Shown here: positions 8,200 through 16,583 of the stretch, piece by piece
How the letters are laid out: the number at the start of each line of letters is the position of its first letter
Numbering within the stretch: position 1 is the stretch's first letter
From: Bacteroidales bacterium
GTDB taxonomy: Bacteria > Bacteroidota > Bacteroidia > Bacteroidales > JAAYJT01
Direction of reading: 5' to 3'
Length of the DNA stretch: 64,000 nucleotides
Assembly: GCA_014860575.1 (NCBI GenBank)
Contig: JACZJK010000011.1
Location: forward strand, 55,715 to 119,714
Position numbers and translations under genes: made by a program
The notes under the pieces: generated by a model
Databases searched by the model: none
The model's input: the letters and a program-made list of their open reading frames with translations, nothing else
Told to the model about the DNA's origin: nothing

Positions 8200-8838
8200 C
8201 TATTTAGACTTTTTCTTTTTTACGAAGTATGCAACTTTTTCAAGCGAAGTGATCATGTCATATTCTTCGAGGTAAACATGGGGAGGAACATTTACCGGAG
8301 TGGATGTATAATTTAGGATACCCTTGATACCAGCCATTACTAGTCTTTCAGTTGTGTTGACGGCTTCGGAGGGAGGAACGGTAAGTAAGGCAATATCAAT
8401 ATCTTCGGCTTTTATAATCTCACGGAGTTTATCAACCGGGTAACAGGGAACGCCGGCGTAGACGCGGTTCACTTTATCGGGATCAATATCAAAAGCGCCA
8501 ACGATTGTAAGCTTTGAGCGCTTGCCAGTAAAATAATTTATAATAGCGCTGCCAAGCAATCCAACACCCATTACAATGACTTTCGCACCGGTATCGCTAT
8601 CAATGATCCGGGATATCATATTCACAAGCTCACGAACATCGTATCCTCGCCGCAGGGTTCCGGTATGGGCGATCAACATAATGTCGCGCCTTACCTGCAC
8701 GGGAGTTATATGAAGCATGGCAGCCAATTCATGAGAAAATATATGTTGTTTGCCCTGGCCCAGGTGCACCAGCAATACGCGGCGGTATTGGCTCAGGCGC
8801 TCAATTGTTTTATCAGGTAAACGGGTTGCTATCATCAA
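8200..8838 (-). CDS. rex: Redox-sensing transcriptional repressor Rex
   Basis: A 212-residue Rex protein. Residues 1-80 are the winged helix (PDKTIERLSQYRRVLLVHLG, then ITPVQVRRDIMLI, then GTLRRGYDV). A Rossmann NADH domain follows with VIVMGVGLLGSAII and AFDIDPDKV, then the C-terminal domain-swapped helix MITSLEKVAYFVKKKK. Rex binds operators when NADH is low and releases when NADH/NAD+ rises, and in several anaerobes it controls hydrogenase and fermentation genes. It lies downstream of the hydABC/sensor-kinase genes on the same strand, and Rex-like operators lie before hydC, so it is the likely repressor of that operon. Confidence 0.95.
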   Translation of the reverse strand: MMIATRLPDKTIERLSQYRRVLLVHLGQGKQHIFSHELAAMLHITPVQVRRDIMLIAHTGTLRRGYDVRELVNMISRIIDSDTGAKVIVMGVGLLGSAIINYFTGKRSKLTIVGAFDIDPDKVNRVYAGVPCYPVDKLREIIKAEDIDIALLTVPPSEAVNTTERLVMAGIKGILNYTSTPVNVPPHVYLEEYDMITSLEKVAYFVKKKKSK

Positions 8839-8870
8839 AATATAATATTAATTAATCCAATTGGGTTCTT

Positions 8871-8924
8871 AATTCCAGATTCAAAATTCAAGATTCAAAA
8901 TTCGTAAATCGTACGTCTAAAATC
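8871..8924. repeat. Degenerate AT-rich short-word repeats upstream of rex
   Basis: Tandem, imperfect copies of words such as AGATTCAAAATTC and GTAAATCGTA fill the gap between rex and the hybrid kinase gene. The same word families recur in other gaps of this window. No promoter was recognised inside. Confidence 0.6.
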
Positions 8925-8927
8925 ATT

Positions 8928-10046
8928 CTATTTCTTCAACTTAACAGTAAACACACTGCCTTTGTCAAGTATAGTGCTCACTTCAACAGTCCCCTCATAG
9001 AGTTCAACAATTTTCTTCAGAATGGACAGTCCCAGTCCGCTGCCAGAGATTTTCCTGGTTTTCGGGTTCTTGATGCGATAAAAATCCTGAAAAATATTAT
9101 TGACCTCTTCTGCTTTCATTCCAATGCCGGTGTCGCTCACTGAAATTTCAATCTCATCGGTGTTTTGCCTGATGATGCAATCCACGCGCCCTCCCTGCAC
9201 ATTATACTTTACGGCATTTGAGATAAGGTTATTGAAAATTATATCCATCTCGTCGGGATCGGCCAGGTAACTAATTCTTTGTGAAGCATTCAGATAAACA
9301 TCCACATCTTTCTGTATTGCATAGGGTCGCATAATGTCAATGGCATTGCGGGCAATATCATTGAGAACCACCATTTCTTTTTTCTGGACCCCCTTGCCCG
9401 ATTCCAGTTTGGTCAGATCGAGCATGTCCATGATCAGGTTGCGCATTCCCTTGATTCTTTCAAGTGAGCGTTCGAGCATTTCATCATAGGCATTCAGGTC
9501 GGTGCCAAGTTGCTTTTCCTGCATAAGCAGAAGGTAGCCTTCAATTGCATTGAGCGGGGTTTTGAGCTCATGAGAAAGAACCGAAAGGAACTGGAACCTG
9601 ATCTGTTTTCCCTCCTTTTTCATTTGCCGGGTCATCCTTTTCAGGAAAAGATGCTTGCTGATATTTTCAATTGAGGCGCGGAGTTCCTGTGGAGTAAATG
9701 GTTTTGGTATGAAATCATGAGCGCCATCCCGCGTAGCTTTTACAGCTAATTCGAGCGAAGCATAAGAAGTGATCATGACGACCAGCGTATCAATATTATA
9801 TTTTTTAATCCATTCCAATACCTCAATGCCCTGTATTCCAGGAAGTTTGTTATCAAGAAGTATGATATCAGGTTTCATTTTCTTAATAATCTCAATACCT
9901 TCTTCACCTGAACTTGCTTCGAGCAACTCATATTCTATTGGCTCATCCATGAATGGAAAATCAACCTTGAAATCCCTCAGGATACGCATTATGCCTGAAC
10001 GAATTCCGGGTTCATCATCAATTACAAGTACTTTCAGTATAGCCAT
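8928..10046 (-). CDS. Response regulator-histidine kinase hybrid
   Basis: A 372-residue cytoplasmic protein with a receiver domain first and a kinase second. Residues 4-125 are the receiver: VIDDEPGIRSG (acidic pair), PDIILLDNKLPG (phospho-acceptor Asp), MITSYAS and PKPFT (Lys). Residues about 150-215 form HisKA with FLSVLSHELKTPLNAI (phospho-His). Residues about 255-372 are the ATPase with NLISNAVKYN, DTGIGM and GSGLGLSI. There is no membrane segment or other sensor, so input probably comes by phosphotransfer onto the receiver. It is in line with a single-domain regulator and the H-cluster sensor kinase upstream, suggesting one relay. Output target is unknown. Confidence 0.88.
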   Translation of the reverse strand: MAILKVLVIDDEPGIRSGIMRILRDFKVDFPFMDEPIEYELLEASSGEEGIEIIKKMKPDIILLDNKLPGIQGIEVLEWIKKYNIDTLVVMITSYASLELAVKATRDGAHDFIPKPFTPQELRASIENISKHLFLKRMTRQMKKEGKQIRFQFLSVLSHELKTPLNAIEGYLLLMQEKQLGTDLNAYDEMLERSLERIKGMRNLIMDMLDLTKLESGKGVQKKEMVVLNDIARNAIDIMRPYAIQKDVDVYLNASQRISYLADPDEMDIIFNNLISNAVKYNVQGGRVDCIIRQNTDEIEISVSDTGIGMKAEEVNNIFQDFYRIKNPKTRKISGSGLGLSILKKIVELYEGTVEVSTILDKGSVFTVKLKK

Positions 10047-10355
10047 TTGCCCTTATTTAAGTCCGAAGTTCAAAGTTCCAAGTCTCAATATCCAAGTCCC
10101 AAGATCCAAGTTCAAAGTCCAAAATTCAAAGATCAAAATTCAAAAGACCAATAAATCAATCCCCCTAACCCCCTTCACCAAGGGGGAATTGCTCTTCGCA
10201 AACTTATTTTCAACACTCAACTACTCCTATACACAAACCAATTAACCAATTAACCTCTCCACCTTTACATTACTCCATTACTCCACTACTCCAACCAATC
10301 GACCAATTAACCAATTGACTAATCAACCACTGTATCACTGCATCTCTGCATCACA
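10047..10355. repeat. Intergenic stretch filled with short-word repeats
   Basis: This 309-bp gap holds no gene. From 10055 to 10160 it is made of variants of CCAAGT, GTTCAAAG and AAAATTCAAA. From 10161 to 10190 is a C5/G5 hairpin-like element (CCCCCTTCACCAAGGGGG core). From 10230 to 10350 there are variants of AACCAATTAACCAATTA and ACTCCATTACTCC. No promoter was recognised inside. Confidence 0.65.
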
Positions 10356-10742
10356 TTATATCTTCAACAACTTATTAATCTCCCTGTGCAACTGATCGGC
10401 CCGTATGCCTTTATCGAGGAAAAGATCGGCTTTAATCCATTGGCGGTCGCCCTCGGAGCGAACGTCGAAAGTCATTCCAGTTTCCGCTGTCACCGCTGTA
10501 GCAATAATGATCGGCACTTCAGGGTATTTTCGCTTCATTTTGTAGGCCAGGATGAAACCACTGTCCTCATTCTCCATCATCAGATCCAAAATGGCCAGGT
10601 CAGGCTTGAAGGTTTCAATGATGCGTTCAGCCTCTTGTTGTCCTTCGGCTGTTACCACCTCAAATCCGAATCCTTTAACCTTAAGCTCCATCTGATACAG
10701 ATAGTCCATGTCGTCGTCAACTATCAGGATAATTTTTTTCAT
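10356..10742 (-). CDS. Single-domain response regulator (CheY-like)
   Basis: A receiver-only protein of about 128 residues, starting at the ATG at 10742. The frame is open to 10817, but the extra 25 residues run through a palindromic repeat and are not receiver-like, so the internal start is preferred. Visible motifs are ILIVDDDMDYLYQ (acidic pair), DLAILDLMMENEDSG (phospho-Asp), ATAVTAETGM and LFLDKGIRADQL (Lys). It has no DNA-binding output, so it probably relays phosphate. It directly follows the H-cluster sensor kinase, the most likely phosphodonor, and precedes the receiver-kinase hybrid. Confidence 0.88.
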   Translation of the reverse strand: MKKIILIVDDDMDYLYQMELKVKGFGFEVVTAEGQQEAERIIETFKPDLAILDLMMENEDSGFILAYKMKRKYPEVPIIIATAVTAETGMTFDVRSEGDRQWIKADLFLDKGIRADQLHREINKLLKI

Positions 10743-10762
10743 CGTCGTATATTTATTCTTTG

Positions 10763-10790
10763 GTAGAGACGTGATGCATCGCGTCTCTAC
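10763..10790. repeat. 28-bp palindrome in the leader of the response regulator gene
   Basis: Arms GTAGAGACG (10763-10771) and CGTCTCTAC (10782-10790) are exact inverted copies, and the centre GATGCATC is itself palindromic. Part of the centre (GATGCATCGCG) is repeated directly afterwards. It looks like a dispersed palindromic repeat between two operon genes rather than a gene-specific operator. Confidence 0.7.
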
Positions 10791-10813
10791 GATGCATCGC
10801 GGCCCTAATATTT

Positions 10814-12811
10814 TCATTCTATGCGGTGTCTTGGTAATCGTATTTTAAAAGTTGTTCCGGTTGGCCCTGCATTCGGATCGGCATTTGAGCTCACGGTTAC
10901 ATCGCCTTTATGCATTTTCACAATTCCATAAATTATAGCAAGCCCCAAACCAGTTCCTTTTCCGATTGGCTTGGTTGTAAAAAACGGTGTAAACAACTTA
11001 CCCAAATTATCTTTTGATATTCCAGTGCCAGTGTCAATAATATTGAAAATCACATCACTGCCTTTTGACTGCATTTCTATTGAAAGATTTCCACCGTCAG
11101 GCATAGCATCAATCGAATTTTTAATCAGGTTCGAAAAAACCTGGGTCATCTGATCCCTGTCGGCCATTGCCATAGGATCATCTTTTAGGAATTTAATTTC
11201 CACGTTAACATTGGATGGTATAATTACTGAAGAAACACTATGCTGGATTAGTTTATTCAAATCCAATTCAGTGAAATTCACCTGGTTCTTACGGGCAAAA
11301 TTCAGCAATCCGCCAACGATCTTCTTACAGCGGTCAGCCTGGTCAACTATCAATTGCAAATCATCCTGAATAATTTTATTGTCATGCATTTCATCCTTCA
11401 GGATGTTGCTGTACATTGTGATCACACCAAGCGGGTTATTCAATTCATGGGCAATTCCGGCAGACAACTGCCCTAAACTTGCAAGTTTTTCTGATTGTTT
11501 CAGGGCTTCCTGGGCATTGTCTAATTTTTCGTTTGATATATTCAGTTCCCGTATGTAGTTATGGAGTTTCTCAATCGTAAATGGCAGGCACATTTCATTC
11601 TCAGCCAAACCATTGATGATGGCCACAGCATGGTCAACGCAGGATTCATAGCCGCAAGCAGCACAATCGAGGTAATCTTTTTCGGAAAACTTGCCCATGT
11701 GCTGCAATACTGATTCAATCTCTTTCCATGAAGGGCGTAGCATGCTGCGGTCGGATGGTGTAAAGGTTCTGCTGAAATCAAGTTTCGAATATTCTTCTAT
11801 ATCCTTTTTCCATTGTTCCTTATCAAGGTTTTCAAGTTTTACAGCAGCGTATTTACTTACATTGCTGCGCTTTTGATAGCGGCGGGCGTTAGAAGCAAAA
11901 TAAGGATAAGGCGACATACCCGGGCCCATGATACAGCCCTCGCAGCAAAGCAATTCCAGGTGGTTGTCTTTGATATATCCACTTTCAAATTCCTTTATCG
12001 CTTCCTGAAATGCGCTGCGGCCCTCGGCTACGATTATATTGCCTTCAAGTATGTCTTCTTCCATTTCCATGGTTTGAAGCAAACCCCGGCTAATCGGAAA
12101 CACTGCACCTTTCCCGCTGTGAGGCGGATCGAAATCGCAGGGAACAGTATTTTCGGGATTAATGCCTTTGAGTTCGAACAATTCTCTTAATTCCCTGAAT
12201 GTGATAGCAACATCAATCTCAGAAGATTCGTCTTTTTTTGCAATGCAGGGGCCAATGAATACAACCTTGATTTGATTGCCAAATTTCTTTCGTAAGACCC
12301 TTCCCATGGCAACCATAGGAGATACAATCGGAGCGAGGTATGGAACCAGGTTCGGATGATAGTACTCAATAAAGGTTACTATTGCAGGGCAATCACTTGA
12401 AATTTTGGATTGGTTTTCAGTGTCATGCAGAAGCTTTTTGTATTGCAGCGCTATAAGGTCGGCACCAAACGATACTTCCACAACCTGGCTGAATCCAAGC
12501 TGTCGTATCATGCCTGCCAGGACTTTATAATCAATATTTTCAAACTCAGCCGGGAAACTTGGAGCAACCATGGCGATTACCTGTTCGTTATTTTCAATTA
12601 TTTCAAGCACATCGCCGGTATCAATCCTGAAAACCTTTGCATCCTGGCTGCACACCTTTATACAATTGCCGCAGGTGATGCAGCGCTCGTCCAATACTTC
12701 GGCCTGGCCATTGATGATTTTAATAGCTTTTGCAGGGCATTCCCTAACACAGGTGTAACACACCCTGCACCGCTCCTTGATGGTATATACTATTTTGGTT
12801 TGCTTAGCCAA
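10814..12811 (-). CDS. H-cluster-like [FeFe]-hydrogenase domain fused to a histidine kinase (putative H2/redox sensor)
   Basis: A 665-residue fusion. Residues 10-60 hold two [4Fe-4S] motifs (CRVCYTCVREC, CITCGNCIKVC). Residues about 75-345 form a shortened [FeFe]-hydrogenase large-subunit domain. The four Cys equivalent to the H-cluster cubane ligands are kept: Cys141 in SSDCPAI, Cys189 in GPCIAKK, Cys289 and Cys293 in CCEGC. The Cys that relays protons in catalytic enzymes is Asp140. Residues 383-408 carry a further Fe-S motif (CAACGYESC, then Cys408). HisKA has His455 in AGIAHELNNP, and the ATPase has NLIKNSIDAM, DTGTGI and GTGLGLAI. There is no membrane segment. It lies 79 bp after hydA, so H2 or redox sensing coupled to phosphorylation is inferred, not shown. 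Confidence 0.88.
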   Translation of the reverse strand: MAKQTKIVYTIKERCRVCYTCVRECPAKAIKIINGQAEVLDERCITCGNCIKVCSQDAKVFRIDTGDVLEIIENNEQVIAMVAPSFPAEFENIDYKVLAGMIRQLGFSQVVEVSFGADLIALQYKKLLHDTENQSKISSDCPAIVTFIEYYHPNLVPYLAPIVSPMVAMGRVLRKKFGNQIKVVFIGPCIAKKDESSEIDVAITFRELRELFELKGINPENTVPCDFDPPHSGKGAVFPISRGLLQTMEMEEDILEGNIIVAEGRSAFQEAIKEFESGYIKDNHLELLCCEGCIMGPGMSPYPYFASNARRYQKRSNVSKYAAVKLENLDKEQWKKDIEEYSKLDFSRTFTPSDRSMLRPSWKEIESVLQHMGKFSEKDYLDCAACGYESCVDHAVAIINGLAENEMCLPFTIEKLHNYIRELNISNEKLDNAQEALKQSEKLASLGQLSAGIAHELNNPLGVITMYSNILKDEMHDNKIIQDDLQLIVDQADRCKKIVGGLLNFARKNQVNFTELDLNKLIQHSVSSVIIPSNVNVEIKFLKDDPMAMADRDQMTQVFSNLIKNSIDAMPDGGNLSIEMQSKGSDVIFNIIDTGTGISKDNLGKLFTPFFTTKPIGKGTGLGLAIIYGIVKMHKGDVTVSSNADPNAGPTGTTFKIRLPRHRIE

Positions 12812-12890
12812 TTTTATTTACGATTTGCGATTTGCGATTTCAGATTTAGGGATTTCTTGGAATTTTGAATTTGGCATTTGGAATTTGAAC
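12812..12890. repeat. Short-word repeats between hydA and the sensor kinase
   Basis: Variants of ATTTGCGATTTGCG and GGAATTTGAA fill this gap inside the operon. No promoter or terminator was recognised, so co-transcription of hydA and the sensor gene remains likely. Confidence 0.55.
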
Positions 12891-14615
12891 TTATAAAAGC
12901 ACCTCCCTTTTGCGATATGCTGTATGAAGCAGAGATTTACAAATTTCACATCCGGGTTCATTGAGGAAAGCATGATATAGATCAGCAACCATAGGGTTTT
13001 TATGAGCGGCTTTAATTGAATCTTTTTCGTCAATATCATACAAAGCTTTTGCCCGGGCTTTTACCGAAGCAGGATCAGCAGGTATTGGCTGTCCTCCCCC
13101 ATTCACACAGCCGCCAGGGCATGCCATAACTTCCACGAAATGAACATCATTTTTGCCGGTCTCTATTTCAGCCATCAGTTCCTTTACGTTGGCCATACCA
13201 CTTATAATTGCGAACCCAAATTCCTTCGCTCCGATTTTCATTTTAAACTCTTTCCGTCCTTTTCCCTGCCTTGCTTCAGGTAATTTGAAATTTGGCATAT
13301 CTTTTCCTGTGATCCTGAAATGCAAGGTTCGGATAAACGATTCTGTAACTCCACCACTTGCGCCATATAACTTCCCCGCCGAACTTCTGGTTCCCATCGG
13401 CATGTCAGGAAGTTCAGGCTCGTTATGATAAATATCAATACCATTAAGGCGAATCAGTTTTGCAAGTTCGCGGGTTGTAAGCACTGCATCCACATCCGTA
13501 ATTCCTTTATGAGTCATTTCATCGCGTTGGGCTTCAAACTTTTTGGCTGTGCACGGCATTACTGAAACCGAATAAATATTTTCAGGTGCAATACCTTTAC
13601 TTTGAGCATAATGACTCTTAATCATTGCACCCATCATTTGCTGTGGCGATTTACATGACGAAATGTGGTTCAACATCCCCGGGTTATATTGCTCAATATA
13701 TTTCACCCACGAAGGGCAGCAGCTTGAAAACATCGGTAGATTTTCGCCGGCTTCAATTCTTTTTATGAATTCGTCCACCGCTTCAATGGTATTAAGGTCG
13801 GCAGCAAACGATGTGTCAAACACTTTTTGAAAACCAATTTTTCTTAGCGCTGCATTGAGTAGTCCATTGATGTCTTTTCCGGGTTTGAGGCCAAATTCTT
13901 CAGCAAGCGTAACAGATACGGTTGGTGAGTAATGAATTAGTACATGGAGTTTAGAATTGTGAAGCGATTCCTGAAGCTCCGGGAAATGTGTCTTTTCAAA
14001 TAGTGCGCCTGTCGGACATACCATCAGGCATTGCCCGCAGGCAATACAGTTCGACAAATTCAGGGGCCGGTCAATGGCTGTTGCAATAAAAGTTTGGTTT
14101 CCACGACGAATAAAATCAAGGGTCGAAACACCAATAATTTCTTCACAAACCCTCACACAACGTCCACACAAAATGCATTTTTCAGGATCACGCACGATAC
14201 TGGAACTGGAAGGATCGGTATTGAATTTGTTCTTCTTTCCGGTAAAACGGCGTTCCCGCACATCAAGTTCTTCGGCAAGTTTCTGGAGCTCGCAATTACC
14301 ATTTCGTATGCAATACAGGCAATCGTCAGGATGATTTGATAGCAATAATTCCACAATGGTTTTGCGCGCTTTGATAACCTTTGGAGAGTGGGTTCTGATT
14401 TTCATCCACTCCTCAACCGGATGGGAACACGCTGGGGCAAGATCGGCCATGCCTTCCACTTCAACCACGCACATGCGGCAGGCACCTGTAGGTGTGAAGC
14501 CCTCCATGAAGCATAGCGTAGGCACCTTGATGCCATTTCGCGATAGGGCTTGCAAAATGGTTTCGCCTTGTTTTGCCTTTAGGCTTTTATTGTTGACTTC
14601 TATATCGAAAATCAT
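12891..14615 (-). CDS. hydA: [FeFe]-hydrogenase catalytic subunit HydA (trimeric, NADH-linked type)
   Basis: A 574-residue catalytic subunit that interconverts protons and H2. Order of domains: plant-type [2Fe-2S] (Cys35, Cys46, Cys49, Cys63); His-Cys cluster region (HPDDCLYCIRNGNC, about 95-108); two [4Fe-4S] sites (CILCGRC at 147-153, CIACGQC at 190-196); then the H-cluster domain. All three signatures are complete: SSCCPSW (Cys299/300), MPCTAKK (Cys355), ACPGGC (Cys499/503), so it should be active. A C-terminal GCEICKSLLH adds a CxxC. It follows hydC and hydB with 21 bp to hydB, which identifies the HydABC type that links NADH and ferredoxin. It needs HydE/F/G; only HydG is in the window. 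Confidence 0.97.
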   Translation of the reverse strand: MIFDIEVNNKSLKAKQGETILQALSRNGIKVPTLCFMEGFTPTGACRMCVVEVEGMADLAPACSHPVEEWMKIRTHSPKVIKARKTIVELLLSNHPDDCLYCIRNGNCELQKLAEELDVRERRFTGKKNKFNTDPSSSSIVRDPEKCILCGRCVRVCEEIIGVSTLDFIRRGNQTFIATAIDRPLNLSNCIACGQCLMVCPTGALFEKTHFPELQESLHNSKLHVLIHYSPTVSVTLAEEFGLKPGKDINGLLNAALRKIGFQKVFDTSFAADLNTIEAVDEFIKRIEAGENLPMFSSCCPSWVKYIEQYNPGMLNHISSCKSPQQMMGAMIKSHYAQSKGIAPENIYSVSVMPCTAKKFEAQRDEMTHKGITDVDAVLTTRELAKLIRLNGIDIYHNEPELPDMPMGTRSSAGKLYGASGGVTESFIRTLHFRITGKDMPNFKLPEARQGKGRKEFKMKIGAKEFGFAIISGMANVKELMAEIETGKNDVHFVEVMACPGGCVNGGGQPIPADPASVKARAKALYDIDEKDSIKAAHKNPMVADLYHAFLNEPGCEICKSLLHTAYRKREVLL

Positions 14616-14636
14616 GGTTTCATATTTTTCAGGTGC

Positions 14637-16583
14637 TTATCTCACGAAAATTGCGCTGAACTTGCACACATCATAGCAGATGCCGCAGCCGGTGCATTTT
14701 TCGTCAATAATGAAATATGGATTTCGTGGAGAACCATAAATTGCATTTACCGGACACTTGCTTTCGCAGGCAGTGCAACCGGTACATTTATCTACGTCAA
14801 TGTAGAATGTCCGCAAATCGTGGCAAACATTAGCGCGGCATTTGCGATCGAAAATATGTTCCTCATACTCGTCTCTGAACCATTTGAGTGTGCTAAGCAA
14901 AGGATTTGGCGCCGTTTTCCCCAAGCCACAAAGCGATGTAGTTTTGATAACTTCTGCAAGACCCTCAAGTTGCATAACGCCCTTGAAGCGACCAAGTGTT
15001 TCATGCCCAGACTCTTTTAACGGACGACGGGTTATAATCTCCATTATTTCGTTCATCCTGCGTGTACCTTCGCGGCAAGGGATGCATTTCCCACAGCTTT
15101 CTTTCTGCATGAATCCGATAAAATACCTGGCTGTGTCAATCATGCAAGTGTCTTCGTCCAACACCACCATGCCCCCACTGCCCATCATCACGCCTTGTTT
15201 TTCCATTTCATCGAAATCAACCAACATGTTGAGCATACTCTCCGGAAGGCTGTTGCCAGATGGCCCTCCCAGGTGCAATGCTTTGAAGGCTTTGCCGTTG
15301 GCTATTCCACCTGCAATTTCAAAAACTATCTTTTTTAGATTGGTTCCCATAGCAACCTCTATCAGGCCTGTATTAGCAACCTTACCCGAAATTGCAAATA
15401 CTTTGGTTCCTTTGCTTGAAGCTGTGCCAATTTCAGCATACCATAGTGGCCCTTTGTTGATAATTACAGGTATATTGGCCAGGGTTTCAACATTGTTTAC
15501 TACAGTTGGCTTACCAAATAAGCCCGATTGAGCCGGATAAGGAGGTTTGTGATGCGGCATTGCGCGCTTACCTTCCAGGCTGCTGATCAACGCAGTTTCC
15601 TCACCGCAGACAAATGCCCCTGCACCACTCCGAATGATAATGTTGAGGTTCACACCACTTCCTAAAATATTGTTGCCGAGCAAACCATAATCACGGGCCT
15701 CATTTAATGCGATAGTCATCCGGCGCATGGCCAGGTCATATTCTTTTCGGATGTGAATATAAGCTTTGGTGGCACCAATGGCATAAGCCGCAATTGCTAT
15801 CCCTTCAATAATGAGATGTGGGTCACCCTCAAGGATGGCACGATCCATGAATGCTCCCGGATCGCTTTCGTCGGCATTGCAAATTAGGTATTTCTGATCG
15901 CTGCTATGTTCGCGGGCTATCTTCCATTTTTTACCTGCCGGAAAGCCCTTGCCGCCACGCCCACGTAATCCGCTTTTATCAACAACTTCGCATACTTTTT
16001 CTGGAGTATAATTGGTGATTGCTTTAACAAACGATTTATAGCCATCAGCGGCAATGTAACTGGCAATGCTTTCAGGATTTATCAAACCACAATTTTTGAG
16101 GATCAACCTTAACTGATTATGAAAAAATGGATGTTCATCAATAAATGCTTCGTTGACCCAAGGCTCTTTAAGCCTATCGCGATATTGGCCGAGAATGTTT
16201 ATACCGGGAATGATATGATGAAAGATGTCAGAAAATATTGATTCAACTTGTGGAACTTCTACGTTGGTAAATGAGATTCGCGGGCGGCCAGGTAATTGTA
16301 CATCTACTATTGGTTCGGCGCTGCAAAGTCCGATACAGCCTACCTCAATAATTTCGGCATCAATATTATGATCGTTTAAGAATTGCCTGATTGCATCGCG
16401 TGTGGCAAGCGCACCTGCAACCACACCGCAACTTCCCGTTCCAACGTATATTGTAGGCTTGTTTACCTTCTCACCACGTAACAAAGCAAGCAACTCGGAT
16501 TCCTCAGCGTTGAACCAGGGATTTGGATCAAGTAGTAAACGTTGTATCAACCACTCTTTGGATGCTGAATTTGATGAGTTCAT
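14637..16583 (-). CDS. hydB: NuoF-like NADH/FMN subunit HydB of the trimeric hydrogenase
   Basis: A 648-residue flavoprotein that exchanges electrons with NADH. Residues 40-110 form a thioredoxin-like [2Fe-2S] region (GTGSCGVVAG, VGCIGLC). The NADH/FMN core starts near residue 207 with RGRGGKGFPAGKKW and continues with CNADESDPGAFMDR. The NuoF [4Fe-4S] ligands are Cys497, Cys500, Cys503 (SCGKCIPCREG) and Cys552. Residues 595-648 add two ferredoxin clusters (CTGCTACESKC, CTGCGICYDVC), the extension that marks HydB over respiratory NuoF. Its ATG overlaps the hydC stop by 4 bp, so the two are translationally coupled. It bridges NADH to HydA and ferredoxin. Confidence 0.96.
   Translation of the reverse strand: MNSSNSASKEWLIQRLLLDPNPWFNAEESELLALLRGEKVNKPTIYVGTGSCGVVAGALATRDAIRQFLNDHNIDAEIIEVGCIGLCSAEPIVDVQLPGRPRISFTNVEVPQVESIFSDIFHHIIPGINILGQYRDRLKEPWVNEAFIDEHPFFHNQLRLILKNCGLINPESIASYIAADGYKSFVKAITNYTPEKVCEVVDKSGLRGRGGKGFPAGKKWKIAREHSSDQKYLICNADESDPGAFMDRAILEGDPHLIIEGIAIAAYAIGATKAYIHIRKEYDLAMRRMTIALNEARDYGLLGNNILGSGVNLNIIIRSGAGAFVCGEETALISSLEGKRAMPHHKPPYPAQSGLFGKPTVVNNVETLANIPVIINKGPLWYAEIGTASSKGTKVFAISGKVANTGLIEVAMGTNLKKIVFEIAGGIANGKAFKALHLGGPSGNSLPESMLNMLVDFDEMEKQGVMMGSGGMVVLDEDTCMIDTARYFIGFMQKESCGKCIPCREGTRRMNEIMEIITRRPLKESGHETLGRFKGVMQLEGLAEVIKTTSLCGLGKTAPNPLLSTLKWFRDEYEEHIFDRKCRANVCHDLRTFYIDVDKCTGCTACESKCPVNAIYGSPRNPYFIIDEKCTGCGICYDVCKFSAIFVR

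Noticed and set aside
10743..10817. Longer N-terminus of the response regulator
   Set aside because: The additional 25 codons run through a palindromic repeat and precede the conserved receiver start.
10814..12811. A second catalytic [FeFe] hydrogenase
   Set aside because: The domain is shortened, the proton-relay Cys is Asp and it is fused to a kinase; a sensory role fits better.
14842..15531. 229-residue plus-strand frame opposite hydB
   Set aside because: Antisense shadow of hydB with low-complexity composition and no motif.
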